DNA of 64,000 nt. Source: Nitrobacter vulgaris. GTDB lineage: Bacteria > Pseudomonadota > Alphaproteobacteria > Rhizobiales > Xanthobacteraceae. Position 1 is the stretch's first letter; each line of letters opens with the position of its first letter. Below are positions 54,939-64,000 of this stretch, one piece after another. The position numbers and the translations under genes are program-made. The notes beneath the pieces were generated by a model, which was not told where the DNA came from, searched no databases, and saw only the letters and a program-made list of their open reading frames with translations. Location of the stretch: NCBI RefSeq assembly GCF_031453995.1, contig NZ_JAVDPZ010000018.1, positions 1-64,000 on the forward strand, read 5' to 3'.

Positions 54939-55709
54939 TCACAAGCGCCCTGGAGAATTGATTGGTGTCATCTTGCGGTCGGCCCACCTCTTGATGTCGC
55001 CGGCGGTTAGCACCTTGAGAAACGGATTGGCGTTAACGATTTTTTCGCGCGTCGTCCGACCCGTTGTGTCAGCGGTAGCCATAAGGGAAGCAGCATCGGC
55101 ATTTTCTGCGCCGCACAATAGCGCCACGGCGCCCGCGGGTCCCGCGAAATGGGCAAGATAAAGAGAACCGGGCGTAATCGGCAGACCGCGCTTGTCTAGC
55201 ATCGCGGCATATTCGTCGATCAACTGCGCGGCAATCTCTCGCGTAAGCTCGGGATCTCGCCGTAACTCCAGAACTTCCTTCTTGCTGCGCCCCGCCATCA
55301 GATCGCGTCGATGCCTACGAATGGCTTCGAGCCACGTGTCGTCAACAAACTGGGCGGCACCCGTCGCGCTCGAGCGCTTGTTCCTTGCATTCGCGTCACC
55401 ATTGGACTCGGCGATAATAATGCGCTCGACCAAAGCCTTCGTGACCGCCTTGTCGATTGTTCCGTTCAATTGGGTGTCACGAAACAGGACGAAACTTGCG
55501 ACGAAAGCCAGACCAATTGCCAGTCCAAGAACGAGCGTGATGGACTCTGCCGACAGCCAGTCCCTCGCCGCGACAACGTACCCACGCTCGTCGGGGCGAG
55601 GTGGCCGTATTTCATCAATACGGCCCGTTTGCTCGGACGTATGCGCGAGGGTCCGCGAATTGCCGCAGGCAAGCTCGATCCAAATGAATCGTTGGGCTAG
55701 GTTTGCCAT
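54939..55709 (-). CDS. Membrane-anchored SLT lytic transglycosylase-like protein
   Basis: The 256-aa protein has an N-terminal cytoplasmic part, one membrane helix (about 55-76, ESITLVLGLAIGLAFVASFVLF) and an SLT domain starting at VERIIIAESNGDANARNKRSSATGAAQF, with the catalytic Glu at 101. The C-terminal half (DEYAAMLDKRGLPITPGSLYLAHFAGPAGAVALL) fits the substrate-groove region. It likely cleaves peptidoglycan. A truncated copy of its last 87 residues lies at 12842-13107. Confidence 0.82.
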   Translation of the reverse strand: MANLAQRFIWIELACGNSRTLAHTSEQTGRIDEIRPPRPDERGYVVAARDWLSAESITLVLGLAIGLAFVASFVLFRDTQLNGTIDKAVTKALVERIIIAESNGDANARNKRSSATGAAQFVDDTWLEAIRRHRRDLMAGRSKKEVLELRRDPELTREIAAQLIDEYAAMLDKRGLPITPGSLYLAHFAGPAGAVALLCGAENADAASLMATADTTGRTTREKIVNANPFLKVLTAGDIKRWADRKMTPINSPGRL

Positions 55710-56072
55710 CGCGTTGAAAGATTCAATGCTCGGGATAGGCCATCAGCGGGCGGCTCGCTCATCCGCTTTGTCGTGCACGGCGGTGTCTCGAATTTCATTG
55801 TGGTGAGTGTATCGAGACCAACAAGGACGAGAGCCACTTTCATCTGATTTCACACTCCCGAAGAGGAAAGCCTTACTCAAAGGCCGCCGGAAAAAACTCC
55901 CCAAAGGTCGAGAGATATTGCAAAGATCCAATAGGGCGGCTTAGCGGCAGAAGTTGACCCGCCGTCGCGGTTACGCGACAAGATTTGGGGATACGGTTAA
56001 TGCTCGACTGACCTGAGGTCGTCGATCAAGAAGCCACCAAGAAGCTGGGGACGCGCGGCTGGAGAGCCTTCC
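55710..56072. other. Gene-free stretch
   Basis: Region between the transglycosylase start and the DctA stop. Short minus-strand frames (for example 55743-55931) show no family features. Confidence 0.5.
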
Positions 56073-57446
56073 TCAGGATGTGGTACGGGTGGTCGGTGCC
56101 TGCGGCAGCAACGGATCGGGCGGCCCCATGGCGACTTCGGGCTCGGACGCTTCGAGTTCCGGTTTCTGATCGAGTACCCTGTGCATGCGTTCTTCGTCGA
56201 GCGCGTTTTCCCATTTAGCAATCACGACGGTGGCGACACCGTTGCCAACCAAGTTGGTCAGCGCACGCGCCTCGGACATGAAGCGATCGACCCCCAGGAT
56301 CAGCGCAATGCTGGCAACCGGAATTGTGCCGACGGACGCGAGCGTCGCGGCCAGCACGATGAACCCAGATCCGGTCACACCGGCGGCGCCCTTCGAGGTG
56401 AGCAGCAACACGCCGATGATGCCGAGCTGTTGCCAAAGAGTCAGTTCGGTATTGGTCGCTTGCGCAAGAAAGATAGCCGTCATGGTCAGGTAGATACAGG
56501 TGCCGTCCAGATTGAAGGAGTAGCCGGTCGGGATCACGAGGCCGACGACCGACTGTTTGCAGCCCAAATTTCCCATCTTCTCGATCATGCGCGGCAGCAC
56601 CGACTCGGATGACGATGTTCCGAGCACGATTAGAAGCTCTTCCTTGATGTAGTTGATGAACTTGAAGATGTTAAAGCCGACGAGCCACGCGATCCCGCCC
56701 AGCACAAAGATCACGAAGATCACGCAGGTCAGATAGAAGGACGCCATCAACTTCGCTAGCAGGAGCAGAGCGCCCAAGCCGTACTTTCCGATGGTGAACG
56801 CCATCGCGCCGAATGCACCGATCGGCGCCGCCTTCATGATGATGCCGACGATCCCGAAGAACGTATGCGAGACGATGTCGATAAAAGCCAGGACGGGACG
56901 GCCGCGCTCGCCCATCATGAACAGGCCGAAGGCGAACAGGATCGCGAACAACAGAACCTGCAGGATCTCGCCTTCCGCGAAGGCACCCACCACCGTATTG
57001 GGGATGATGTGCATCAGGAACTCAACCGTACCCTGCTGGCCGGCCTTCGTGGTGTAGACTTGGATCGATCTGGTATCGAGCGCGTGGGTGTCCACATTCA
57101 TGCCGACGCCGGGCTGCAGGATGTTGACTACGATCAGGCCTACGATTAGCGCGAGCGAGGTAACGACCTCGAAATAGACCAGTGCTTTAATTCCGACGCG
57201 CCCGACCTTCTTCATGTCGTCCATGCCGGCGATGCCGTGCACGACGGTGCAGAAAATGATCGGCGCAATCAGCATCTTGATCAGCTTGATGAAACCGTCG
57301 CCCAGCGGCTTCATGGCCTCTCCGAGATGCGGGTAGAAATGCCCCAGCAGGACGCCAAGCACGATGGCGGTGAGCACCTGGGCGTAGAGATGCTTGTAGA
57401 ACGGCTTGAGCGGACTACCAGCCGTCGTCGAGCGTGCCGTCTCCAT
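56073..57446 (-). CDS. dctA: C4-dicarboxylate:cation symporter DctA
   Basis: The start ATG 57446 (METARSTTAGSPLKPFYKHLYAQVL) follows GGGAGGGA, a strong ribosome binding site; the longer frame adds 63 improbable residues. The 457-aa protein has eight membrane helices and the DAACS motifs SSSESVLPRM (reentrant loop), PTGYSFNLDGTCIYLT and VTGSGFIVLAATLA. It takes up succinate, fumarate and malate with protons or sodium. No dctBD genes are adjacent. Confidence 0.96.
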   Translation of the reverse strand: METARSTTAGSPLKPFYKHLYAQVLTAIVLGVLLGHFYPHLGEAMKPLGDGFIKLIKMLIAPIIFCTVVHGIAGMDDMKKVGRVGIKALVYFEVVTSLALIVGLIVVNILQPGVGMNVDTHALDTRSIQVYTTKAGQQGTVEFLMHIIPNTVVGAFAEGEILQVLLFAILFAFGLFMMGERGRPVLAFIDIVSHTFFGIVGIIMKAAPIGAFGAMAFTIGKYGLGALLLLAKLMASFYLTCVIFVIFVLGGIAWLVGFNIFKFINYIKEELLIVLGTSSSESVLPRMIEKMGNLGCKQSVVGLVIPTGYSFNLDGTCIYLTMTAIFLAQATNTELTLWQQLGIIGVLLLTSKGAAGVTGSGFIVLAATLASVGTIPVASIALILGVDRFMSEARALTNLVGNGVATVVIAKWENALDEERMHRVLDQKPELEASEPEVAMGPPDPLLPQAPTTRTTS

Positions 57447-57838
57447 GTGCTCCCTCCCGTGGTTTCGACGCCGGTCAGCGTTCCGACGTCGGGTGGTTCG
57501 CGGGCTTGTCGCCCGCTGCCTCCTTATTCCCAGCAACTTTCGCCCGTTGACGTGCTCGTGCAAGCGGCAGCAAGTCAATGGACTCGATATCGCAACGCCA
57601 GCAAGAACGGGGCCATGTGGACGGCTGCCGGACACACGCCGCGCGCTTCTGCGTTCACGCGAGGTAGATCATTTCCACGCATCCCGCTCGCCAAATGAGG
57701 CCAACAGACTTGCGTCACGAATGGCAGCGCGATCGCTGCCAACGCCTGGATCAGGTCCATGGTCACGAGAAACGAACGGCGCGGGACATGAGGCAGCCAT
57801 CGACCACTTTTGCGGCTGCCTCTCGTAACAAAAGTCGC
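57447..57838. other. Upstream region of dctA
   Basis: About 390 bp without a supported gene; it should hold the dctA promoter. No convincing -24/-12 (sigma-54) pair was found by eye. Confidence 0.4.
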
Positions 57839-58216
57839 TTATTCGACCGTATATCGGGCGGTTAGGGAATGACCGTGCACGTTGCCCGAGAACACGACCC
57901 GCACTTGCGACGCCAGTTCGGTCTCGGCCTTGCCGACCATCATGTTAGGATTGACTGGCGTGAGCTGCACGGTGACAGTCTTACCGCCTTGCTGGACCGT
58001 TGCGCGGCCCTTCATCTCCTTGGTCGGCAGGGGCGATCCATCATGATCACCGATATAGAAGATCATCTCCCCTCCCTTGTGGACGAACTCGATCGCATGT
58101 CCCTGCGAGGTGACGACCGGACCGTCGTTATTGCCTTTCTTCGTTTGGGCCGTAGCTGGGCCGACAGAGGATGTCAGGGTGACGATCATCATGGCCAGGA
58201 AGATATATTTCTGCAT
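57839..58216 (-). CDS. Small periplasmic protein of the metal efflux operon
   Basis: The 125-aa protein has a signal peptide (MQKYIFLAMMIVTLTSSVGPATAQ). The mature part is a beta-rich domain: AIEFVHKGGEMIFYIGDHDGSPLPTKEMKGRATVQQGGKTVTVQLTPV and a conserved end NVHGHSLTARYTVE. It lies 30 bp after the RND pump gene, so is the last gene of that operon. It may chaperone a metal ion, but it is not recognisably CusF. Confidence 0.75.
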   Translation of the reverse strand: MQKYIFLAMMIVTLTSSVGPATAQTKKGNNDGPVVTSQGHAIEFVHKGGEMIFYIGDHDGSPLPTKEMKGRATVQQGGKTVTVQLTPVNPNMMVGKAETELASQVRVVFSGNVHGHSLTARYTVE

Positions 58217-58246
58217 TGCATTTCTCTGTTTGGGGTTGGGTAAGGG

Positions 58247-61200
58247 TCAGAAGGCTTCCGCTAGTTCGGAAGTTGCGGTGTGTTCGGTCAGAAGGCGGTT
58301 CAAAGGTTTTTGGCCGAACAACAGGAACAGGACAGGCGTTACGACGGTATCGAGGGCCGTTGCGCTCAGCAGACCGCCGAAGATCGTGACAGCAACGGGA
58401 TGAAGTATTTCTCGGCCAGATTCACTGGCGCCGAACAGTAACGGCGTCAGTGCAAGGCCTGCACAAAGCGCCGTCATGAGAACGGGGCTCAACCGTTCCA
58501 GACTGCCGCGCACGATCAGGCGGCGGCCGAAGCGTTCACCCTCATGAAGCGCAAGATTGACGTAGTGGGATATCTTCAAGATGCCGTTGCGGGCCGAGAT
58601 GCCCGCAAGTGTGATAAAGCCGACCATGGAGGCGACCGACAATGGCTCACCCGTGATGGTCAAGGCGATCACGCTACCTATCAACGCCAGAGGGATGCCA
58701 CCCATGATGATGAACGCTAGCGCAACCGATCGGTATCGCCCGTAAAGAACGATGAAAATCATCGACAGCGACACCAACGACAGGATGCCAATCCGCAATG
58801 CTGCTTCCTCTTGTGCTTGGAATGCTCCCTCGAGGTTGGTCGTATAACCCTGCGGGAAGCTGATCTCGGCCAAGGCGCGCCGGATGTCTGACGCGATCTC
58901 GGTCATGTCGCGGCGTCCGTCGCCGTTTCCGTAAACAACGATTCTGCGTTGCGTGCCTTCCCGCTGGATCTGGTTCGGTCCGTCGGTCTCTGTGACCTCC
59001 GCGAGTTCCTTTAAGGGGATGAACCCGGACGACGTCGGAATCAGAAGATCCCGGAGGCCGCTTGTTGACCTGTTCTGATCGGACAAACGCATGACGACAT
59101 CGAAGCGTCGATTGCCGTCGACGATCTGCGAGACTTTGCGCCATTCGAGAGGGTGTCCAATGCCTGCGTGATTGCCGCGGGCGTCAGGCCGTGGAGGGCG
59201 GCGCGTTCGTGATCAACCTGGATCCGTACTTGGGGAATGAGAACCTGTTTCTCCACCTGGAGATCGACCAGCCCGGAGATTGGTGACAACCGCTGGCGGG
59301 TGGTTTCCGCCAACTGGCGCAGCGTATCGAGGTCTTGCCCATAGATCTTGAGGACGATCTGGGCGCGAACGCCAGACTGCAAATGATCAAGCCGATGGCT
59401 GATTGGCTGTCCGATTGCGACGGAGGCAGGTAAGGCTGACAGTTTGTCCCGGATGTCGGCGTAGATATCGGTCTTGTGCCGTGTCGATGGAGTCAGATCG
59501 ACATCAATCTCGCTGTAATGCACGCCCTCGGCATGTTCATCGAGTTCGGCGCGGCCGGTTCGGCGTCCGACTGATTTCACCTCCGGCACCTGCGACAGAA
59601 GCTGTTCGGCCAAAAGGCCGAGACGATTCGACTCCACCAGCGAAATGCCCGGGTTGTACTGAAGGGATAGCACCAGCGTGCCTTCGTTGAAGGGCGGGAG
59701 AAAACTGCGCGGCAACATGACCGCGGCATATCCAGCGATCAGAACCGCAATGCTGACTGCGCCGAGAACGAGTCTCCAGCGATCGAACGCCCAGGTGAGA
59801 AGCCGCCGATTGCCTTGCTTCAGCATTCGCACGACGATGCTGTCGCGCTCGTGCGAACGAGCCTTTCCAGAGAGCAGATAGTAGGAGAGGACGGGTGTAA
59901 CGGTCACCGACGTCAGCAAAGACGCCAATATGGAAACGATGTAGGCGATGCCTAGCGGGGTGAACAGCCGCCCCTCGATTCCGGGAAGCGCGAACAACGG
60001 CACAAAAACCAGGACGGTAATCATTGTCGCATAGACGATGCCGGAGCGGATCTCCTGGCTCGCTTGCGCGATTACTTCGAGAACCGGTCGGGGAGTGCGC
60101 TGCGCGCGGTTCTCCCGAAGCCGTCGCAGGATATTTTCGACGTCGACGACTGCGTCATCAACCAGTTCGCCGATCGCAATCGCAAGGCCTCCGAGCGTCA
60201 TCGTGTTGATAGTGAGTCCGAAGGCGCCGAAAACCAGAGCGGTCACCAGGATCGATATCGGGATGGCGGTCAATGATACGACCGTCGCACGCGCGTCGAG
60301 CAGGAAAATGAAGAGGATCACGGCGACGACGATCGAGGCCTCAACGAGGACTCGCTCGACATTGCGGATCGAGGTCTCGATGAACGTGGCCTGCCGGAAC
60401 TGGACGTTTGTGGCGGAGATTCCAGCAGGCATTGTACGCTGCAATTCTCGCAGTGTGGCTTCGATCTCGCGGGTCAGTACCACTGTATCCGACGCGGGTT
60501 GCTTCTGGACGCTTACAATGACGGCTGGCTTGCCGTTGTAGCCGGCATCGCCTCGCTTGACGCGCGGAGCGAAATCGACCCGCGCCACCTGCTTCAGCAA
60601 AATGGGTTGATGGTCGCGGCCCGCCACAACGGTATTACCAAGGTCATCGATCTTCCTCGTTAGCCCCACGTTCCGGATTAGGAATTCCCGGCCGTGCTGA
60701 TCAACGAATCCTCCACCGGTGTTGGTGCCGAAACGTGTAACAGCTCGCTCGATCTGTTCATGTGTGACGCCAAGGGCCTGCATCGTGGCAACGTTCGGCG
60801 TCACCCGATATTGCCGAACCTCGCCGCCGATGGGGATGACCTGAGCGACGCCCGGAATGGCGAGCAGCCGCGGCCTGACCACGAAATCGGCGATCTCGCG
60901 CACGTCCATCGCCGACGCCTTGCCCTCCGTGGTGAGCGCGATCAACATGATCTCGCCCATGATGGAGGTGACCGGACCCATTCGTGGATTCACGGATGTG
61001 GGCAATTGCTCGCGGATCAGCGCGAGGCGTTCCGAAACGAACTGACGCGCCCGGTAGACATCGACGCCCCAATCGAATTCGACGTAAACCACCGAAAGCC
61101 CTACGCCGGAGACTGAACGGACGCGGAGGACGCCGGGCATGCCATTCATCGAGGTTTCGATTGGAAACGTGACGAGTTGCTCGACTTCTTGCGGGGCAAG

Positions 61201-61365
61201 CCCCTCCGCCTCGGCCAGGATGTTGACTGTCGGTCGGTTGATATCCGGAAAGACGTCAATCGAGATGCGCGGAAGTACGAACAGGCCGTAAGCGATCAGG
61301 ACTGCCGCTGCTGCCAGTACGAAAAGGCGATTGCGCAAACTCGTCTGCACGATGAGCTTGAACAT
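58247..61365 (-). pseudogene. CusA/CzcA heavy-metal RND efflux pump, frameshifted
   Basis: The N-terminal 730 residues (from ATG 61365, MFKLIVQTSLRNRLFVL) and the C-terminal part (from about 59134) together make a full HME-RND transporter of about 1040 aa. Motifs include RISIDVFPDINRPTVNILAEAEGLAP, GELVDDAVVDVENILRRLREN (transmembrane proton relay region) and GFITLAGISARNGILK. The frames break near 59134-59137, where the expected NGAKVSQIVDGNRRFDVV loses one base after AAA. This is one apparent frameshift, either real or a sequencing error in a short homopolymer. If real, the pump is inactive. It exports divalent or monovalent metal ions with its adaptor. Confidence 0.85.
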
Positions 61366-61373
61366 GATGGCTC

Positions 61374-63065
61374 CTAGCGGATCTGGTTGATGAGGTCCGC
61401 GCCGCGCACGACGACCCGATCGGAGGCATTAAGGCCGGCTGTGACGATTATGTTTTTGGCATCGAGCGGCTCTATCCGGACGGGTCTCGGCTCGAAACGT
61501 TCAGGGGCGACATGCACCCAGACGACGCTCTCGCCGTTGTTACTCTTCACCACGGCATCGCGTGGAAAGATCAAACCCTGCTTCGCCCTGCCGCCCTGGA
61601 CGAGAACGGTAACGGGTTGGCCGATGCGAAGGCCCGAAAGAGGTTCCGGAATGGAGAAATGAACCACGGTCGCGTGCTGTCTCAGGGCGCGGCTGGTTCC
61701 GAGATAGGACAAAAGAAACGAGGTGCCGTCCGAATCTGATGCCGTCGCTTGGACAGGACCCGCGGGATCAAGCTCGTCGTAGGCCAATGCTTCGACCCAG
61801 AGTCCTTGAGGATCGGCGATTTCGAACAGAATGTCTTGCGCCTGAACGACCTGACCAGGCACGGCCTTGGCCGCTGTGATGACGCCATCGGTCGATGCCC
61901 GCAAAAGCTCATAGTCACCGCGAGAGTTGCGTATGGTCTCGCGTCGGGCCCGCAATCCTGCCAGTTCACTCTCAAGGTCGTTGAGCTGACCCATCGGCGC
62001 CGCACCGCGTTCAACCAATGGCCGCAGACGTTTGATCTTGGTTTCGGCGACCGCGATGAGTTGCTCGATTTCCCCCATCTTCTCGGAAATCGTCGTGCGG
62101 TCTGCCACGGGCAGATAAGGTTCGATCCGGAGAAGCGTTTCTCCCTTGGTGACTTTCTGCCCGATACGCGGCAACGTTCCGTCGTTGGGGACGATGCGGC
62201 CGCCGTAAATGCTTTGGACAATGCTACTGCGGTTTGGATCGCCGATAATGCGGCCAATCAAGTTAAACGCTGGTCGTGCAGTTCCGGGCTCGGCGGTAGC
62301 CGTGCGGATATCCAGTAGGCGCTGCGTCGGTTTGGCAGCAAATGCGGTGCCGTCCGGCAGCCGTCGTGGGGCATCGCTTTGAGCTTGCAGCTGTGGCGTG
62401 CTGGCCGACATTCCTGCGTTCTGCAATCCGGCGGATGCGGCGGCTGCCAGAAGCACGCAAGCTCCAGATGTCAGCCCGGCGATGTAAGACGCGTTGCGCC
62501 GTCCTCGACGTCTCAGATAACCGAACAGCAGCCCGAGGATGATTCCCGCGAAAACAAGGGCTTCCGCGGTCCCTATCGGAGAAAACCGTGTCGAATTGCG
62601 CCGCATGTTCGATTCGATCGGCTGGGAGGGGGTAAAGGAATCGACGAGCAGGTCGTCACCCTTTCCACCATTGATCGAGAAGATCACCTCCGTCGATCCG
62701 GAACGGACCAGATCAGGAGAGGGAATTGTATAGCCGTTCGGGCCGTGCTCGGCTTCGATGGCTTCCGTGTCACCGATCGTGACCTGCACGGTGACATCCG
62801 TGACCGGTTGGTTGGACACAGCATCATCGACGAATATCGAAAACTTGCCGTTCTTCAGGACGCCGACGACCTCGTAGCGATCAGATTGCGCCGTCACCCG
62901 AGGAAACACAGACGAGGCGGCTGCCGATTTTTGATCGTCGCCATGATCGTGCCCCTCATGGGCGGCCGAAACAGAAAGACTGAGCACGAAGGCAAACAGA
63001 CAGCCAAATCCAATGGCGCCAAGCCCTACGAACTGCCCACGCGGGCAGCATTGATTCAGGAACAT
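61374..63065 (-). CDS. RND efflux periplasmic adaptor with metal-binding N-terminus
   Basis: The 563-aa membrane-fusion protein is unusual in its long N-terminal part. It has a signal/anchor helix (about 10-33), a His-rich HEGHDHGDD (36-44), a domain with SNQPVTDVTVQVTIGDTEA, two further helices (about 166-185 and 192-212) and then a CusB/CzcB-type adaptor (about 245-563) with RIIGDPNRSSIVQSIYGGRIVP, a hairpin coiled coil (about 325-385) and WVHVAPERFEPRPVRI. It links the pump at 58247-61365 to an outer-membrane channel not in the window. It ends 8 bp before the pump gene. Confidence 0.9.
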   Translation of the reverse strand: MFLNQCCPRGQFVGLGAIGFGCLFAFVLSLSVSAAHEGHDHGDDQKSAAASSVFPRVTAQSDRYEVVGVLKNGKFSIFVDDAVSNQPVTDVTVQVTIGDTEAIEAEHGPNGYTIPSPDLVRSGSTEVIFSINGGKGDDLLVDSFTPSQPIESNMRRNSTRFSPIGTAEALVFAGIILGLLFGYLRRRGRRNASYIAGLTSGACVLLAAAASAGLQNAGMSASTPQLQAQSDAPRRLPDGTAFAAKPTQRLLDIRTATAEPGTARPAFNLIGRIIGDPNRSSIVQSIYGGRIVPNDGTLPRIGQKVTKGETLLRIEPYLPVADRTTISEKMGEIEQLIAVAETKIKRLRPLVERGAAPMGQLNDLESELAGLRARRETIRNSRGDYELLRASTDGVITAAKAVPGQVVQAQDILFEIADPQGLWVEALAYDELDPAGPVQATASDSDGTSFLLSYLGTSRALRQHATVVHFSIPEPLSGLRIGQPVTVLVQGGRAKQGLIFPRDAVVKSNNGESVVWVHVAPERFEPRPVRIEPLDAKNIIVTAGLNASDRVVVRGADLINQIR

Positions 63066-63117
63066 TGAAAACCCCTTCAGACACGCGAATTTGCAGCAGC
63101 CGAAAGGGCCGCCCGGA

Positions 63118-63552
63118 CTACGCGATGCTGGGGGTACTTGGCGGGCGGATCAGAGCGCCCGGATCGATGCCGTCCGCACGCTCCGATGGAGGCAGTTGGG
63201 CAACGCCGACAAACCCAGACGGATCAGCCAAAATGGGCGCAGTCGGAATGGTAACGGATACGCAGAACAGCATGCAGAACGAAGGCGGGAGGGCGCCATC
63301 ATGGTTGTGATCGGTTGGGCTGTGAACGTGGCCCTCGGCGATGTCACCATGATGGACATGCACATGACCTGCGAGGTGGCCGTGGTAGTGCATGGAACCG
63401 TTCAGGACAACGGCTGGTTCAGGCAGTACGCCAGAGGCAGCCGAAGCCTGAGAAATCGACATCAACATAGTCTGAAGCAAAAGCGCACCCACCGCCAGGA
63501 ACATGAGTGTTCTTGCGAGAGGGAGTAATCGGACGTGCCGCTTGTGGCTCAT
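63118..63552 (-). CDS. His-rich exported protein of the efflux operon
   Basis: The preferred start ATG 63552 (MSHKRHVRLLPLARTLMFLAVGALLLQTMLM) gives a signal peptide or membrane anchor. The mature part has 11 His within about 33 residues (MHYHGHLAGHVHVHHGD... HNHDG), then PSFCMLFCVSVTIPTAPIL, a CxxxC segment. It is probably a periplasmic metal sensor or buffer. It ends 53 bp before the adaptor gene and is the first gene of the efflux operon visible here. Confidence 0.7.
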   Translation of the reverse strand: MSHKRHVRLLPLARTLMFLAVGALLLQTMLMSISQASAASGVLPEPAVVLNGSMHYHGHLAGHVHVHHGDIAEGHVHSPTDHNHDGALPPSFCMLFCVSVTIPTAPILADPSGFVGVAQLPPSERADGIDPGALIRPPSTPSIA

Positions 63553-63727
63553 TGCGGTCAAACTAGGAGAGAATTGAGCGGCAAACAAGGTGCCATCTTC
63601 GTCCACGGGCTCGTGTCGTATCGCAGCGACACCGCAGTTCGGTTCCGCGAACGCTGACGTGTGTCGCGCTTGGCGTCGGAGATCATCGATTTAGCTGCAG
63701 CATGACCGTTGACACTATGAGAATGAG

Positions 63728-63874
63728 TTGCGTGACATCCGAGCGGGGCGCAAGCTGCCCGCGCTATCGAGCGATGATTTGACGTTGCTTGCAGAGCGCC
63801 GCTCGATCAGCGTGGATAACGGTAAGCTCGTGCTAACGGATGCATCAAATTCGGTAATTGACAGCCCCACTTAG
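63728..63874 (+). CDS. Possible small ORF near right edge
   Basis: A 48-codon frame from TTG 63728 (LRDIRAGRKLPALSSDDLTLLAERRSIS...) is well composed, ending VIDSPT. No clear ribosome binding site is present, and it could be the tail of a broken gene. It precedes the edge gene by about 50 bp. No family is recognised. Confidence 0.3.
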   Translation: MRDIRAGRKLPALSSDDLTLLAERRSISVDNGKLVLTDASNSVIDSPT

Positions 63875-63922
63875 AAAACCCACGTCAAAGCATCAGCGGA
63901 GCCGCAACCCTGGAGGCGAAAA

Positions 63923-64000
63923 GTGCCTGACCTAGACCCGCTCGAATCTGTTGCCGCGTCCGAATTGGTTTCGTCATCGCTGCTTGCCGCGCTAATCCCA
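63923..64000 (+). CDS. Start of an unidentified gene (runs off window)
   Basis: A GTG at 63923 follows GGAGG with 6-base spacing, a strong ribosome binding site. The 26 visible codons read VPDLDPLESVAASELVSSSLLAALIP and stay open to the edge. Too short to identify. Confidence 0.45.
   Translation, partial: MPDLDPLESVAASELVSSSLLAALIP

Overview
This window looks like an accessory-rich stretch of an alphaproteobacterial genome, most likely Nitrobacteraceae (the Bradyrhizobium / Nitrobacter / Rhodopseudomonas group). That placement is inferred from the moderately high-GC coding style, the HIG1, DUF1269, DUF4239 and YiaA/B small proteins, the layout of the kdp operon, a carboxysomal-type carbonic anhydrase, and heavy transposase debris. 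No rRNA, tRNA or CRISPR array was found.

Layout. 1-8.6 kb: a cut-off IS5-type transposase, an orphan carboxysomal carbonic anhydrase (CsoSCA), an XRE regulator, a GGDEF protein, small secreted or membrane proteins, and several decayed genes (SMP-30, IS3, TPR, amidohydrolase). 8.7-12.2 kb: a compact operon of a glutamine-synthetase-like ligase, an iron alcohol dehydrogenase and a class I amidotransferase, which reads as a gamma-glutamylation route for an amine or amino alcohol. 12.3-15.2 kb: DUF5681, a broken transglycosylase copy and small secreted proteins. 15.3-19.25 kb: a RiPP locus consisting of a 73-aa precursor with two Cys in a repeated N-(T/S)-G-C motif, a radical SAM/SPASM maturase, and a fused ThiF/E1-like plus YcaO cyclodehydratase. 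This is the best candidate for an undescribed system. 19.3-23.05 kb: transposase wreckage, one copy internally inverted and one internally deleted, around DUF1269, DUF4239 and DUF2237 genes. 23.1-32.4 kb: a pseudaminic-acid-type locus (PseB, PseC, a GT-B-like protein, PseI, Nudix-like, HAD, two methyltransferases, an SpsF/PseF-like cytidylyltransferase) with no recognisable PseG or PseH. 32.4-37.5 kb: IS30 debris, a His-rich repeat secretory protein, and LuxR, VOC and DoxX genes.

37.5-46.3 kb: a complete kdp operon (an extra micro-ORF, kdpF, kdpA, another micro-ORF, kdpB, kdpC, kdpD, kdpE) followed by an EIIA-Ntr (PtsN) paralogue that may tie potassium uptake to the nitrogen PTS. 46.4-53.8 kb: an outer-membrane-type protein, a lipase coupled to a three-domain Aas-type lysophospholipid acylation protein, YiaA/B, a TetR regulator with two clear operators and a small divergent gene, and an AHSA1/SRPBCC protein. 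53.9-57.4 kb: a stand-alone HEAGH peptidase-like protein, an intact transglycosylase and DctA. 57.8-63.6 kb: a heavy-metal RND efflux operon (His-rich periplasmic protein, adaptor, CusA/CzcA pump with one frameshift, small periplasmic protein).

All calls come from reading the sequence and from recalled family features; no database search was run.
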